DNA of 46,028 nt from Saccharicrinis sp. UBA6048 (GCA_002429115.1 DIYS01000180.1:1-46028); one strand, 5' to 3'. Counted from the stretch's first letter, positions 22,953 to 32,677 are shown. Program-made: numbers and translations. The notes: a model not told the origin generated them from the sequence alone.

Positions 22953-24890
22953 ATGAAATTAGATTCTAAGATACCACAAGGCGAAATGGCCAAAAAGTGG
23001 TCTAATTATAAAGCTAACCAGAAACTGGTTAACCCAGCTAATAAGCGTAAGTTAGATATTATTGTTGTTGGAACAGGTCTGGCAGGTGCTTCTGCTTCTG
23101 CTTCGTTTGGTGAAATGGGTTTCAATGTAAAGAACTTCACCATTCAGGATTCTCCACGTCGTGCACACTCTATTGCTGCACAGGGAGGGATCAACGCTGC
23201 TAAAAACTATCCAAACGATGGTGACTCAGTTCACCGATTATTCTACGATACAGTTAAAGGCGGTGACTACCGTGCTCGTGAAGCTAACGTACACCGTTTG
23301 GCTGAAGTAAGTAACGATATCATCGACCAGTGTGTGGCACAGGGTGTTCCTTTTGCCCGTGAATATGGAGGTTTGTTGGATAACCGTTCATTTGGTGGAG
23401 CACAGGTAAGCCGTACATTCTACGCCAAGGGACAAACAGGTCAGCAGTTATTAATCGGTGCTTACCAGGCTTTAATGCGTCAGGTAAATGCTGGTACTGT
23501 TGATTTATATACACGTACAGAGATTGTTGACATTGTAATGGTTGACGGCAAAGCACGTGGTGTTATTGCGCGTGACCTAGTAACTGGTGAATTCCAGCGT
23601 CATTTCGGTCATGCTGTTGTATTGGCAACAGGTGGTTACGGAAATACGTTCTTCTTGTCGACTAATGCAATGGGATCGAACGGTTCGGCAGCTATTAAAG
23701 CTTACCAAAAAGGTGCTGCTTTTGCTAACCCTTGTTTCGCGCAGATTCACCCAACTTGTATTCCTGTTCACGGTGAATTCCAGTCGAAATTAACCTTGAT
23801 GTCAGAGTCATTACGTAACGATGGTCGTATCTGGGTCCCTAAAAAGAAAGAAGATGTGGATGCAATCCGTTCAGGAAAGCTGAAGCCAAGAGACATTAAA
23901 GAAGAAGATAGAGATTACTACTTGGAGCGTCGTTACCCTGCATTTGGTAACTTAGTACCTCGTGACGTAGCTTCACGTGCTGCCAAAGAGCGCTGTGATG
24001 CCGGTTTCGGTGTTGGAGCAACTGGTTTGGCTGTTTATCTTGACTTTAAATCTGCCATTGAGCGCTTGGGTGAAGATGCTATCCGTGCACGCTACGGAAA
24101 CTTGTTCCAGATGTACGAAAAGATTGTAGATGACAATCCATATGAAACACCAATGATGATTTATCCGGCTATTCACTACACTATGGGGGGTATCTGGGTT
24201 GATTACGAATTGCAAACAACTGTTCCTGGTTTATTTGCAGCTGGTGAAGCTAACTTCTCTGACCACGGTGCAAACCGTTTAGGTGCTTCAGCATTGATGC
24301 AAGGTTTAGCTGATGGATATTTCGTACTTCCATACACAATTCAGAATTACTTAGCTGATGATATTTCTACACCACGTATGACTGGTGATGAGAAAGAATT
24401 TATCGATGCTGAAAACGAAGCAAAAGCTAAATTCGAAAAGTTATTGGCTATCAAAGGAGAGCGTTCTGTTGACAGCATCCACAAAGAGCTGGGATTAGTA
24501 ATGTGGGATTTTGTTGGTATGGCTCGTAACAAAGAAGGTTTGGAGCAGGCTATCGAAAAAATCGCTGCTATCAAGAAAGAATTCTACAGCAATGTGCGTA
24601 TTCCGGGTTCTGGTGAAGGCATGAACGTAGAGTTAGAGAAAGCTTCTCGTTTGGCTGACTTTATCGATATAGGTGACTTAATGGCTCGCGATGCACTGAA
24701 TCGTGAAGAGTCATGTGGTGGTCACTTCCGCGAAGAGTACCAAACTGAAGAAGGTGAAGCTATGCGTCAGGATGACAAGTTCACTTATGCTGCTTGTTGG
24801 GAGTATAAAGGAGAGGACAATGCACCTGAAATGCATAAAGAAGACTTGACTTTTGAAGTTGTTAAAGTTGCTCAGCGTAATTATAAATAA
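22953..24890 (+). CDS. sdhA: Succinate dehydrogenase/fumarate reductase flavoprotein subunit
   Basis: A 645-residue catalytic subunit that interconverts succinate and fumarate. The FAD-binding VVGTGLAGAS (about 38-47) is followed by the covalent-flavin site H72 in AHSIAAQGG. The substrate-site block QIHPTC, the HYTMGG motif and the DHGANRLGAS segment are intact. The length is that of the Bacteroidetes/epsilon-type B subfamily, longer than E. coli SdhA. The frame extends upstream into sdhC, but ATG 22953 gives the proper N-terminus. Codon use (CGT, GGT, AAC, frequent strong codons) suggests high expression. Confidence 0.97.
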   Translation: MKLDSKIPQGEMAKKWSNYKANQKLVNPANKRKLDIIVVGTGLAGASASASFGEMGFNVKNFTIQDSPRRAHSIAAQGGINAAKNYPNDGDSVHRLFYDTVKGGDYRAREANVHRLAEVSNDIIDQCVAQGVPFAREYGGLLDNRSFGGAQVSRTFYAKGQTGQQLLIGAYQALMRQVNAGTVDLYTRTEIVDIVMVDGKARGVIARDLVTGEFQRHFGHAVVLATGGYGNTFFLSTNAMGSNGSAAIKAYQKGAAFANPCFAQIHPTCIPVHGEFQSKLTLMSESLRNDGRIWVPKKKEDVDAIRSGKLKPRDIKEEDRDYYLERRYPAFGNLVPRDVASRAAKERCDAGFGVGATGLAVYLDFKSAIERLGEDAIRARYGNLFQMYEKIVDDNPYETPMMIYPAIHYTMGGIWVDYELQTTVPGLFAAGEANFSDHGANRLGASALMQGLADGYFVLPYTIQNYLADDISTPRMTGDEKEFIDAENEAKAKFEKLLAIKGERSVDSIHKELGLVMWDFVGMARNKEGLEQAIEKIAAIKKEFYSNVRIPGSGEGMNVELEKASRLADFIDIGDLMARDALNREESCGGHFREEYQTEEGEAMRQDDKFTYAACWEYKGEDNAPEMHKEDLTFEVVKVAQRNYK

Positions 24891-24920
24891 TCTTAGGTCT
24901 TAATAGTTAAACAGAGAAAA

Positions 24921-25676
24921 ATGGAAAACAATATAAATTTGACTCTTAAGGTTTGGCGTCAGAACGGGCCTAAGGAAAAGGGTCGTTTCGAAACCTACAA
25001 ACTGGATAAAATATCAACTGATAGTTCTTTCCTGGAGATGATGGACGTGCTTAATGAGCAGTTAATCAACGAAGGAAAAGAGCCGGTAGCATTTGACCAC
25101 GATTGCCGTGAAGGTATCTGTGGTATGTGTTCATTGTATATCAATGGTCGTCCGCACGGACCAGATGATGATGTTACAACATGTCAGTTACACATGCGTA
25201 AGTTTAAAGATGGTGAAACAATTACAATAGAGCCATGGCGTTCAGCAGGTTTCCCTGTGATCAAGGATCTGATTGTAAATCGTAACGCATTTGATACGAT
25301 TATTGCTGCTGGTGGTTATACATCAGTAAGTACAGGAGGTGTGCCAGATGCAAATGCGTTGCCTATTCCAAAGGATGATGCTGATGAGGCAATGGATGCT
25401 GCATCATGTATTGGATGTGGAGCTTGTGTTGCGACTTGTAAAAACGGATCAGCTATGTTGTTTGTTTCGGCAAAAGTAAGCCACTTAGCTTTGTTACCAC
25501 AAGGTAAAGTTGAGGCTGCTCGTCGTGCTAAAAACATGGTATCTAAAATGGATGAGCTTGGTTTTGGTAACTGTACTAATACAGGTGCTTGTGAGGTAGA
25601 ATGTCCTAAAGGTGTTTCTATTTCTAACATTGCTCGTTTGAACAGAGAATTCTTAAAAGCAAAATTGGCCGATTAA
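24921..25676 (+). CDS. sdhB: Succinate dehydrogenase/fumarate reductase iron-sulfur subunit
   Basis: A 251-residue electron-transfer subunit. The N-terminal ferredoxin domain carries the [2Fe-2S] ligands (CREGICGMC and a later Cys in TTCQLH). The C-terminal domain carries CIGCGACVATC and CTNTGACEVECPKG, the ligands of the [4Fe-4S] and [3Fe-4S] clusters. It links the flavin of SdhA to the heme/quinone of SdhC. Starts 30 bp after sdhA, last gene of the operon, followed by a terminator. Confidence 0.97.
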   Translation: MENNINLTLKVWRQNGPKEKGRFETYKLDKISTDSSFLEMMDVLNEQLINEGKEPVAFDHDCREGICGMCSLYINGRPHGPDDDVTTCQLHMRKFKDGETITIEPWRSAGFPVIKDLIVNRNAFDTIIAAGGYTSVSTGGVPDANALPIPKDDADEAMDAASCIGCGACVATCKNGSAMLFVSAKVSHLALLPQGKVEAARRAKNMVSKMDELGFGNCTNTGACEVECPKGVSISNIARLNREFLKAKLAD

Positions 25677-25699
25677 GATTATCAAGCAATATATGTAAG

Positions 25700-25731
25700 A
25701 TGGGATGTCATTTGTGGCATCCCATTTTTTG
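25700..25731 (+). terminator. Terminator of sdhCAB
   Basis: ATGGGATG pairs with CATCCCAT, extended by inner pairs, followed by six T; it begins 23 bp after the sdhB stop codon. Confidence 0.92.
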
Positions 25732-25945
25732 TTTTTATTGATTGAAATTAAAGAAAATAGTAACCTTTATTAAAATAATTCGTTTCTATGGGCGAATGTT
25801 ATAAGTTGGTAAACAGTACAGTTTGTAATATTTAGCGTCAACCATTAACCAATAAAAATGAAAGTAATTGAATCTAAGCAATTTGTAGGAGGATATATTT
25901 TTTTCTACTTTAGTTGCGAATAGGTTTCTATTTAAAGAAAACAAC

Positions 25946-26647
25946 ATGCCATATCGTCGCCTCCCAAATACTGATCAAGCACGCTTGCGGGCATTAAAAG
26001 CGGCTTTGAAAAAAGGAATGCTGCTAAGTCCGTTTGATCTAGCGTATAGCCAGAAGCTGTTTCTTGAACTTCAATCATTTTTACCACAGTATGAACAGGC
26101 CATTTCACAATATAATTTTAGTAAAGAGCGACAGGCTAAATATGGTAAACTTTTGGGGGATCAATTTAAAATAACCCGTTTGTATGTGTCACATTTTATA
26201 CAAGTACTTAACTTTTGTATTATCCGGGGAGAGATAAAGTCGGACGCCAGGAAACTTTATGGTTTAAGCGAAGATGAGAAGTCAGTACCGGAGTTGGGAA
26301 CTGAACAGCAGTTGTTATGTGTAGGTAAGCAGGTTATTGAAGGTGAGGAGCGTAGAGGTATGATGGGAGGTTCACGTATTTATAACCCTTCTATCGCTAT
26401 GGTAAAGATTAAGTATGAGAAGTTTATGGAGTATTTTAATAATCACAAAAATTTGCTCGTAACAACTCAAAAAATGCACGAAAAGGTTACAGAATTGCGT
26501 GCTGTAGCAGATCGTATTGTATTAGGTATCTGGAATGAAGTTGAGGCTAACTTTGATCAATTCGATCCTGATGATAAACGTGAGAAAGCTTCTAATTATG
26601 GAGTAGTTTACCTATTGCGCAAACATGAAAAGGAGCAAATTGATTAG
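25946..26647 (+). CDS. Conserved hypothetical helical protein
   Basis: A 233-residue cytoplasmic protein with no signal peptide, membrane segment or known catalytic motif. It is predicted largely helical, with a conserved-looking start MPYRRLPNTDQARLRALK. I recall proteins with this start from other Bacteroidota, always annotated as hypothetical. The middle contains GGSRIYNPSIAMVK, the best candidate for a functional site. Placed between sdhB (269-bp gap with its own terminator) and the convergent CPBP gene 3 bp away, so it seems to be transcribed alone. Function unknown. Confidence 0.75.
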   Translation: MPYRRLPNTDQARLRALKAALKKGMLLSPFDLAYSQKLFLELQSFLPQYEQAISQYNFSKERQAKYGKLLGDQFKITRLYVSHFIQVLNFCIIRGEIKSDARKLYGLSEDEKSVPELGTEQQLLCVGKQVIEGEERRGMMGGSRIYNPSIAMVKIKYEKFMEYFNNHKNLLVTTQKMHEKVTELRAVADRIVLGIWNEVEANFDQFDPDDKREKASNYGVVYLLRKHEKEQID

Positions 26648-26650
26648 GGG

Positions 26651-27550
26651 TTAAGAGCTATAATTCATTGCAGTTATTTTCTTAATGTAATACAAGCATC
26701 CGATAATAATACCAATACTCATCACTGTATAAATACCAAATGGATTATTCATTTGTGAACTAATGTCAGGATTGTCATTTTCAATAACTGTCGAATATGC
26801 AATCACTGCGAGCAGATTGTTTGCAAAATGTGCCATCACTGAAATCCATAAACTTCCTGAATAGATATATAAATATCCTAAGATGATTCCCAGAAACAGG
26901 CGAGGTAAAAAAGTTAAGAATTGCAGATGAATAGCACTGAATAAAATCGCAGTTAATACTATAGCCAAATGTTTATTCCGAAGGACTGAGTTTAATTCTG
27001 TCTGAATAACGCCTCTGAAAAACCATTCTTCACCGATGGCAGGCAAAACACATATTAGTCCAATGGTAATAGTCGCCTGCTTCCAATTGTCAAAATTAAG
27101 GATGAGTCCTGTTAACTCTTCTGCCAGCTTCTCTTTATTGTTTATCCATTCATTGATGCCGAATATTTCAGGTAATTGTACTTGCTGATTTAACCAGCCT
27201 GTCAAAGAAATAAACCCTTGTCCCCATAAAATAAGAATCAGCATTAAGAAAATAACTCTCATCGAAATAGGTTGCGATCCATTAACGGCATTTTTAAAGT
27301 TTGGCTGGAATAAATAAAACGCCAGTAACGACGGTACAATAAATAAACAGATGCTCTGAATGGCCTGATAAAATTGAATAAAGCCGATATTTCCATGCAT
27401 CGATGTTTCAGAGTTTATATCAACTTGAAATAAAGGTTGGGCAATTAAACCAACTATAATACTGCTAATACCTGATAGTAAAAGGGCGAATGCTATTAAA
27501 AGAACTAGCTTTGTGATAGGAGATAAGAAGCTATAAAGGCCTTGTTTCAT
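26651..27550 (-). CDS. CPBP family intramembrane glutamic protease
   Basis: A 299-residue multi-pass membrane protein with seven or eight hydrophobic segments. The CPBP (Abi/CAAX protease, Rce1-like) motifs are intact: EEWFFR (E174, E175, R179), a histidine in LFSAIH (H208) and the final HFANN (H241, N245). The family cleaves membrane-associated peptides or prenylated proteins; in bacteria some give bacteriocin self-immunity or membrane protein processing. There is no bacteriocin gene nearby, so the substrate is unknown. Its stop codon is 3 bp from the end of the convergent hypothetical gene. Confidence 0.9.
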   Translation of the reverse strand: MKQGLYSFLSPITKLVLLIAFALLLSGISSIIVGLIAQPLFQVDINSETSMHGNIGFIQFYQAIQSICLFIVPSLLAFYLFQPNFKNAVNGSQPISMRVIFLMLILILWGQGFISLTGWLNQQVQLPEIFGINEWINNKEKLAEELTGLILNFDNWKQATITIGLICVLPAIGEEWFFRGVIQTELNSVLRNKHLAIVLTAILFSAIHLQFLTFLPRLFLGIILGYLYIYSGSLWISVMAHFANNLLAVIAYSTVIENDNPDISSQMNNPFGIYTVMSIGIIIGCLYYIKKITAMNYSS

Positions 27551-27664
27551 TAAGATGTGTTACAAAAATAGATATTGAGTTTAATAGATTAAGGCTATAA
27601 GGTTCGTTTAAAGTTATAAAATAAAAGTGTTAACCTCAGTATATCTATCGGTAATGAAAGATTT

Positions 27665-28747
27665 TTATGTCAAAATTCTATTATATTGTTCTAAAATTTT
27701 TTCAGCACTAAAGTCTAACGCACGTTTGAATAATAAGTTTTCATTCAGTGGTCTATCTATAGATTCGATGAGGACTTCTGTAAAATCATCAATTCTATCA
27801 ATCGAGTTAGAAAGATAACCATATTTGCCATGATCTAATACTTCTAATGCTCCCAATGTTGGAGTTGAAACTACTGTTTTTTTAAGAAACAGGGATTCAA
27901 TAAGTATGCTAGGTAAAGTTTCTGATATTGAGCTTAAGGCGATAACTTTAGCATGTTTAATTAAATAATAACAATGATCTACTTCGCCTGGAAATATAAT
28001 AGATTGGTTGTTCTTATTATCCTTGGATAATCGCTCTAATTCGGGGCCAGTTCCAATAATTATTAATTTAAAATCTGAGAATCTATTTTTAATTTGATTG
28101 AAGGATGAAATTAATAAATCAAGGTTCTTAACTTTTGCCAGTCTTCCTGCAAATAGTATATAATTATCCGGTAAATTAAATTCTATATTTGGTATTTCTG
28201 ATTTGGATAAAATATCCTTAGTACAAAAAGGATTATGTATTTTTATATTATTGGCTTTAGGTGATAGTTTGGATATATATTCGTGTAATGATTCAGATAC
28301 TGAAATTACTTTATATGTTTGGGGATACAGTTTTGTAATAAGAAAATTAAAAAAAAATCGATAGATTTTTTTTCCTTTAATATCTTCATCGTAATAATTG
28401 TGTTGTGTGGCAATTACTTTTGTTTTTCGTCGGGAAAGAAAGTTGCACAAAATAGCGAAATGATTATGAATATCAGAACCAGTAATTAAATAATCAGGCT
28501 CCGAATTATTTATGTATTTGACTAAGTTAATTACAGAATTTCTAAGCCGTTTGTTTTTGCCAAATGTAATTAAGTTAATATTTTGATTTAACTCCGTCTG
28601 CAATATACCATCACCCCTGCAAATAATAAAATCAACATCATATCCTGCATTAAACAGAAGAGATGAAGTGTTAAGAAAAACTCTTTGGATACCACCAATA
28701 TCCAAAGTTGGTATAAAAAAAGATACTTTTAGTTTTTTAATAGTCAT
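27665..28747 (-). CDS. Glycosyltransferase family 4 protein
   Basis: A 360-residue GT-B glycosyltransferase. The N-terminal half starts with VSFFIPTLDIGGIQRV, typical of GT4 acceptor domains. The C-terminal Rossmann domain has FAGRLAKVKNLDLLI, IIGTGPELERL and the nucleotide-sugar site SISETLPSILIES with two spaced glutamates. It likely adds a hexose or deoxyhexose to a lipid-linked surface polysaccharide at the inner side of the membrane; sugar not predictable. It overlaps the upstream flippase gene by 11 bp, so the two are probably translationally coupled. Base composition is clearly more AT-rich than the flanking housekeeping genes. Confidence 0.9.
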   Translation of the reverse strand: MTIKKLKVSFFIPTLDIGGIQRVFLNTSSLLFNAGYDVDFIICRGDGILQTELNQNINLITFGKNKRLRNSVINLVKYINNSEPDYLITGSDIHNHFAILCNFLSRRKTKVIATQHNYYDEDIKGKKIYRFFFNFLITKLYPQTYKVISVSESLHEYISKLSPKANNIKIHNPFCTKDILSKSEIPNIEFNLPDNYILFAGRLAKVKNLDLLISSFNQIKNRFSDFKLIIIGTGPELERLSKDNKNNQSIIFPGEVDHCYYLIKHAKVIALSSISETLPSILIESLFLKKTVVSTPTLGALEVLDHGKYGYLSNSIDRIDDFTEVLIESIDRPLNENLLFKRALDFSAEKILEQYNRILT

Positions 28748-30035
28748 TAGTTTTGATTTGTTGAGGATTGGACTTTATCCCCATTTTTATATTTAAGAAG
28801 AATATTATTATAAGAATTGTGAAGCTAATAATATTCTCAAATAGATATGCGAGTGTACTTCCTTCTAATCCAATTTGTGGGATTAGGTAATAACACAAAG
28901 CAACAAGTATACCACCTGACAAAACCTCCGTTGTAATAAATGTTGTCACTTTTTCTTTCGCAATTAAATAAATGCCTAACAACCAGCAGAATACCTTAAA
29001 GAAGTCACCCGTAATCTGCCATTTAATTATGGATGCGGCTTCATTAAAATCATTAGAAAGTAATAAATTTATAATGAAAAATCTGCAAAAAAACATAGTT
29101 ATACCGCCAATAATTAAAAGTGGAATTAGTAAATAAAAGGCACTTTTCATTTCATGCTTTAGGGATAGAGGATTAGTTAACTTGCTTAATTTTGGTAAAA
29201 AATAATAACTAAATGGAAGTGTGGCCAGACTTATATAACTGGTACTTATTCGATAAACTCCATCCCAAATTCCGGCATCGTTTAAGCTAAGGTTTATCAT
29301 TATAATCTTTCTGACAGACATGACAACTAATGGTGAAATGATTCCGGATATCAATGCCATTAATGAAAACTTACTTAAGCTCTTTAGAACTTTAGGATTG
29401 AGTTTTACTTTAGGAATCTTACCAATTTTATACAGTTTATAAAAACAAATAAGAAGAGAAATGATTGATTGAATAAGGATTGCCCATAAGGCACCCTTTA
29501 AGTTGAATAACCAAATCCCTGTGAGAAAAACTAAAAATCCACTAATGAAATATATAATATTCATTGAAATATAGATTCGGAGCTTTTGTAATCCATTAAT
29601 AATTGAAAGAAGTACATTAAATAATGATGTTGATAAAATGTATATACCTGAGAATGCAATTACACTGCTGTAATTAACTGAATTGAAGAGGTAAAGTGAG
29701 ATGTTATTACTACAAAATGAAACCACAATACTAACAATCACTGAGGAGATAATTACGATTGTAAAACTAGAGTTAATAATTTGCTGATTAGAATTATCTT
29801 TGTTTGCGTTTTCAGAGATTAGTTTAATGACTCCATTATTTATTCCTATGCCAGCTATGTTTACTGTCAATTGAAGAAAACTTTGCAATTGACTTATCAT
29901 CGCTAAACCGGTTGGGCCAAGAAATAAGGCAATTGCTTTTATATTTAAAACTCCAACAATAACTCTAACAATTACTTGAATAGAATTCTTAAGAGATACT
30001 GATAGTAAATTGTTTTTTCTAAAATTGATAATCAT
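28737..30035 (-). CDS. Polysaccharide flippase (Wzx-like, MOP superfamily)
   Basis: A 432-residue protein with about 12 transmembrane helices and few polar stretches, typical of oligosaccharide flippases. It is expected to move lipid-linked repeat units across the inner membrane for O-antigen or capsule assembly. The N-terminal part (RVIVGVLNIKAIALFLGPTGLAMISQ) fits the WzxE/polysaccharide biosynthesis family. A Wzy polymerase was not found in the window. First gene of the leftward flippase-GT4 pair and strongly AT-rich, which may point to horizontal acquisition. Confidence 0.88.
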   Translation of the reverse strand: MIINFRKNNLLSVSLKNSIQVIVRVIVGVLNIKAIALFLGPTGLAMISQLQSFLQLTVNIAGIGINNGVIKLISENANKDNSNQQIINSSFTIVIISSVIVSIVVSFCSNNISLYLFNSVNYSSVIAFSGIYILSTSLFNVLLSIINGLQKLRIYISMNIIYFISGFLVFLTGIWLFNLKGALWAILIQSIISLLICFYKLYKIGKIPKVKLNPKVLKSLSKFSLMALISGIISPLVVMSVRKIIMINLSLNDAGIWDGVYRISTSYISLATLPFSYYFLPKLSKLTNPLSLKHEMKSAFYLLIPLLIIGGITMFFCRFFIINLLLSNDFNEAASIIKWQITGDFFKVFCWLLGIYLIAKEKVTTFITTEVLSGGILVALCYYLIPQIGLEGSTLAYLFENIISFTILIIIFFLNIKMGIKSNPQQIKTNDY

Positions 30036-30150
30036 GTATTATGGTAATTGTCACTTAACTTTAACGAATCTGTGCTTAAAATATTTGAAAATAAAGAGTC
30101 ATAAAGCAATATATTATAAAAATGAACGTCATAACAGAAAGAATAAAACG

Positions 30151-31098
30151 ATGATAATATCTGTAGTTATAATATGTTATAATCAAAAAGATTTTATACA
30201 GCAAGCAATTGATTCAGTTTTAAATCAGCAAATGTCATATCCTTATGAAATTATTATTGGAGACGATGGTTCGACAGATGGGACTAGTGAAATTATAGCA
30301 AAGTATGCAAAAGAGCATTCTGAGATTCGTTATTATCGGCACAAAAAAAATCTTGGATTAATGAGAAACTATTCATTCTGTCATCGACAGGCCAAAGGTA
30401 AGTATATAGCGGTACTTGATGGTGATGATTATTGGATTGACAAAACTAAAGTTGATAAACAAGTAGCAATGCTTGAAGTTGATAATGAGTTGGGTATGGT
30501 TCATACTCAATATGACATTAAATATATGTACCCAAAGCTATTGGGAAAAAGAAACTTTAAGAATGTATTGTCGAAGAATCAAGCTATAGAAAATAGCTCA
30601 TTTGATGGGATTTTTGCTAATAGTGCAATTTGTTCCTCAACGGTTTGTTATCGAAAGAAAATTGTAGATGATTTTAAATTAATGGATGAATTTGACAAAG
30701 GAGTATTCGCGATGGAAGATGGTCCTGTTTTTCTTGTATGTAGTTTAAACAATTCAGTGGGCTATATTGAACAATCAAGTACTGTTTATAGGGTAAATAA
30801 GAATTCTGTTTCACATTCTGTTGATATTGAAAAACGATTGCAATTTTTAAAGGATACACTTGCGGTTCGTGAGTATTTTATGAAATTAATTGATGTTGAC
30901 CATCGAGTAATTACGAGATTAAATCAAAATAGGTGTTTGAGTTTTGCTTATCACTATTATAAAAGCAATGATATTGATGGCTTTAGGGGTGTTTATAGTC
31001 AATTAGTAAAGAAAACTAATACAGTACGGTTGATGTATCTTTTTTTGTTGTTAAAGCGATTTAAGCTGCTTAAAAATGATCGTACTTTTAAAGCTTAA
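30151..31098 (+). CDS. Glycosyltransferase family 2 protein
   Basis: A 315-residue GT-A enzyme. The N-terminus ISVVIICYNQKDFIQQAIDS and the metal/nucleotide motifs IIGDDGSTDGT and LDGDDYW are typical of GT2. The C-terminal half is helical and has no membrane helix, so it is a cytoplasmic or peripheral enzyme acting on a lipid-linked sugar. The frame is open upstream to 30010, but ATG 30151 is the start expected for the family. Divergent from the flippase gene over about 115 bp; its stop codon overlaps that of the convergent isomerase gene (shared TTAA). Confidence 0.9.
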   Translation: MIISVVIICYNQKDFIQQAIDSVLNQQMSYPYEIIIGDDGSTDGTSEIIAKYAKEHSEIRYYRHKKNLGLMRNYSFCHRQAKGKYIAVLDGDDYWIDKTKVDKQVAMLEVDNELGMVHTQYDIKYMYPKLLGKRNFKNVLSKNQAIENSSFDGIFANSAICSSTVCYRKKIVDDFKLMDEFDKGVFAMEDGPVFLVCSLNNSVGYIEQSSTVYRVNKNSVSHSVDIEKRLQFLKDTLAVREYFMKLIDVDHRVITRLNQNRCLSFAYHYYKSNDIDGFRGVYSQLVKKTNTVRLMYLFLLLKRFKLLKNDRTFKA

Positions 31099-31499
31099 AA
31101 TTCTTTAAATTCATCATAGTCAGAGATATAATCGTTAGCATCATACTTACATGATGATAGAGCTAGTAAAATGCAGTCATTGCTGAAATTTGTTAATTCG
31201 TGCCATAAGCCAGGTTTAATATGGAGGCCTGTATTTGCGGAGTTAAGGATTATTGATTTGCGACTATTTTTATTGTCGAGGATTACTTCGAGACTACCAT
31301 TAATAGCAATCAGCAACTCATGTTGTTCTTTGTGTGCATGTCCACCACGAGTTGAGCCTGAAGGGATATTGTACGTATAATAAATCCGTTTAATTATAAA
31401 AGGAACGTGCTCATTCTCTTCAATAAAAGATAAACTACCTCTTGAATCTGAAAATTTAGGTAATGAGATAAGTTGAAAAAGGTTTTTTAATTCTGACAT
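31095..31499 (-). CDS. FdtA/QdtA-like dTDP-4-keto-6-deoxyglucose 3,4-ketoisomerase
   Basis: A 134-residue cupin of the WxcM-like/FdtA type. Conserved features are the LISLPKFSDSRGSL start, the RIYYTYNIPSGSTRGGHAH block with two catalytic histidines, and the KPGLWHEL segment. These enzymes turn dTDP-4-keto-6-deoxyglucose into a 3-keto sugar, the substrate of the FdtB/QdtB aminotransferase encoded divergently next to it. FdtA (galacto) and QdtA (gluco product) cannot be told apart by eye. Cytoplasmic. The dTDP-glucose genes rmlA and rmlB are not in the window. Confidence 0.88.
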   Translation of the reverse strand: MSELKNLFQLISLPKFSDSRGSLSFIEENEHVPFIIKRIYYTYNIPSGSTRGGHAHKEQHELLIAINGSLEVILDNKNSRKSIILNSANTGLHIKPGLWHELTNFSNDCILLALSSCKYDANDYISDYDEFKEF

Positions 31500-31558
31500 T
31501 GCTTATATTTCAAGATCAATTTGCTAATTTAAACTCATAATCCGAATTAATATTGCCT

Positions 31559-32677
31559 ATGAACATTCCATTTCTTAATCTGAAAGAAATAAATAAGCCT
31601 TACGTAGATAAAATAGAAACAGCCATTAAAGAAGTTGTTCATTCGGGATGGTACTTGCAAGGGCAACAAAATGAGTTGTTTGAAAGTAATTTATCCTCAA
31701 TTATAGAGTGTTCTAATGTTATAGGTACGGGCAATGGACTTGATGCATTACGACTGATCTTCAGGGCATATATTGAGTTGGGGCAGCTAAAGCCCGGAGA
31801 TGAAGTGATTGTTCCTGCCAATACATATATTGCAAGTTTGTTGGCAATTAGCGATAACAATCTGGTGCCTGTATTGGTCGAGCCTGATATAAACACCTAC
31901 AATATTGATGCGGATAAAATAAGTTCAAAAATTACTACTAGAACTAAAGCTATTCTAGTAGTTCATTTATACGGTCGGGTGTGTCCTATGGATGAAATTA
32001 GCAGCTTAGCCAAGAAGCATCAATTGTTCATGGTTGAAGATAATGCACAAGCCATAGGAGCAGAATTCAGAGGTGCATCATCGGGTAATTTGGGAGATGC
32101 AGCTGCGTTTAGTTTTTATCCGGGGAAAAATATTGGTGCTTTGGGTGATGCCGGTGCAGTAACCACTAATAATGATGAATTAGCACGTGTAATCAGGGCA
32201 ATCGCTAATTATGGTTCATCACAAAAGTATAAGAATCAATATAAAGGGGTCAATTCGCGATTAGACGAAGTGCAGGCGGCTATACTAAATGTAAAGCTTG
32301 ATGACCTGAATATGATAACAAAACGACGACAAGAGCTTGCAAAGAAATATTGTTCACGGATAATTAATCCTGAAGTTATTTTGCCGCAAATGCCAAAAGA
32401 TTTAAAGCAGCATGCTTGGCACCTATTTGTAATTAGAACAATGTACCGGGATCAACTAATGAAGTACCTGGCAGCTCATAATATTGGGACGATGATTCAT
32501 TATCCGATACCAATTCATAAACAAGTGGCTTATAAAGAATTAAGCGAACTTAGTTTGCCAATAACTGAACAGCTTCATGATACAATTATGAGTATTCCTT
32601 TACATCAATGTTTAAGTGGTAACGAACAGGATTACATCATTGAGGCAATTAATGCATTCAGCCCGAAAGGTGTTTAG
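31559..32677 (+). CDS. DegT/DnrJ/EryC1 sugar aminotransferase (FdtB/QdtB-like)
   Basis: A 372-residue PLP-dependent enzyme of the AHBA_synth family. The PLP lysine is K190 in SFYPGKNIGALGDAG; VPANTYIAS and VEDNAQAIGA match conserved active-site blocks. With the adjacent FdtA-like isomerase it likely makes dTDP-3-amino-3,6-dideoxyhexose (Fuc3N or Qui3N) for the surface polysaccharide. The N-acetyltransferase step (FdtC/QdtC) is missing nearby. ATG 31559 is preferred to TTG 31553. The spacing to fdtA-like is about 60 bp, divergent, so the pair may share a control region. Confidence 0.88.
   Translation: MNIPFLNLKEINKPYVDKIETAIKEVVHSGWYLQGQQNELFESNLSSIIECSNVIGTGNGLDALRLIFRAYIELGQLKPGDEVIVPANTYIASLLAISDNNLVPVLVEPDINTYNIDADKISSKITTRTKAILVVHLYGRVCPMDEISSLAKKHQLFMVEDNAQAIGAEFRGASSGNLGDAAAFSFYPGKNIGALGDAGAVTTNNDELARVIRAIANYGSSQKYKNQYKGVNSRLDEVQAAILNVKLDDLNMITKRRQELAKKYCSRIINPEVILPQMPKDLKQHAWHLFVIRTMYRDQLMKYLAAHNIGTMIHYPIPIHKQVAYKELSELSLPITEQLHDTIMSIPLHQCLSGNEQDYIIEAINAFSPKGV

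Noticed and set aside
26651..27550. Abortive-infection or bacteriocin-immunity system
   Set aside because: CPBP motifs are present, but no toxin, bacteriocin or defence partner is adjacent.
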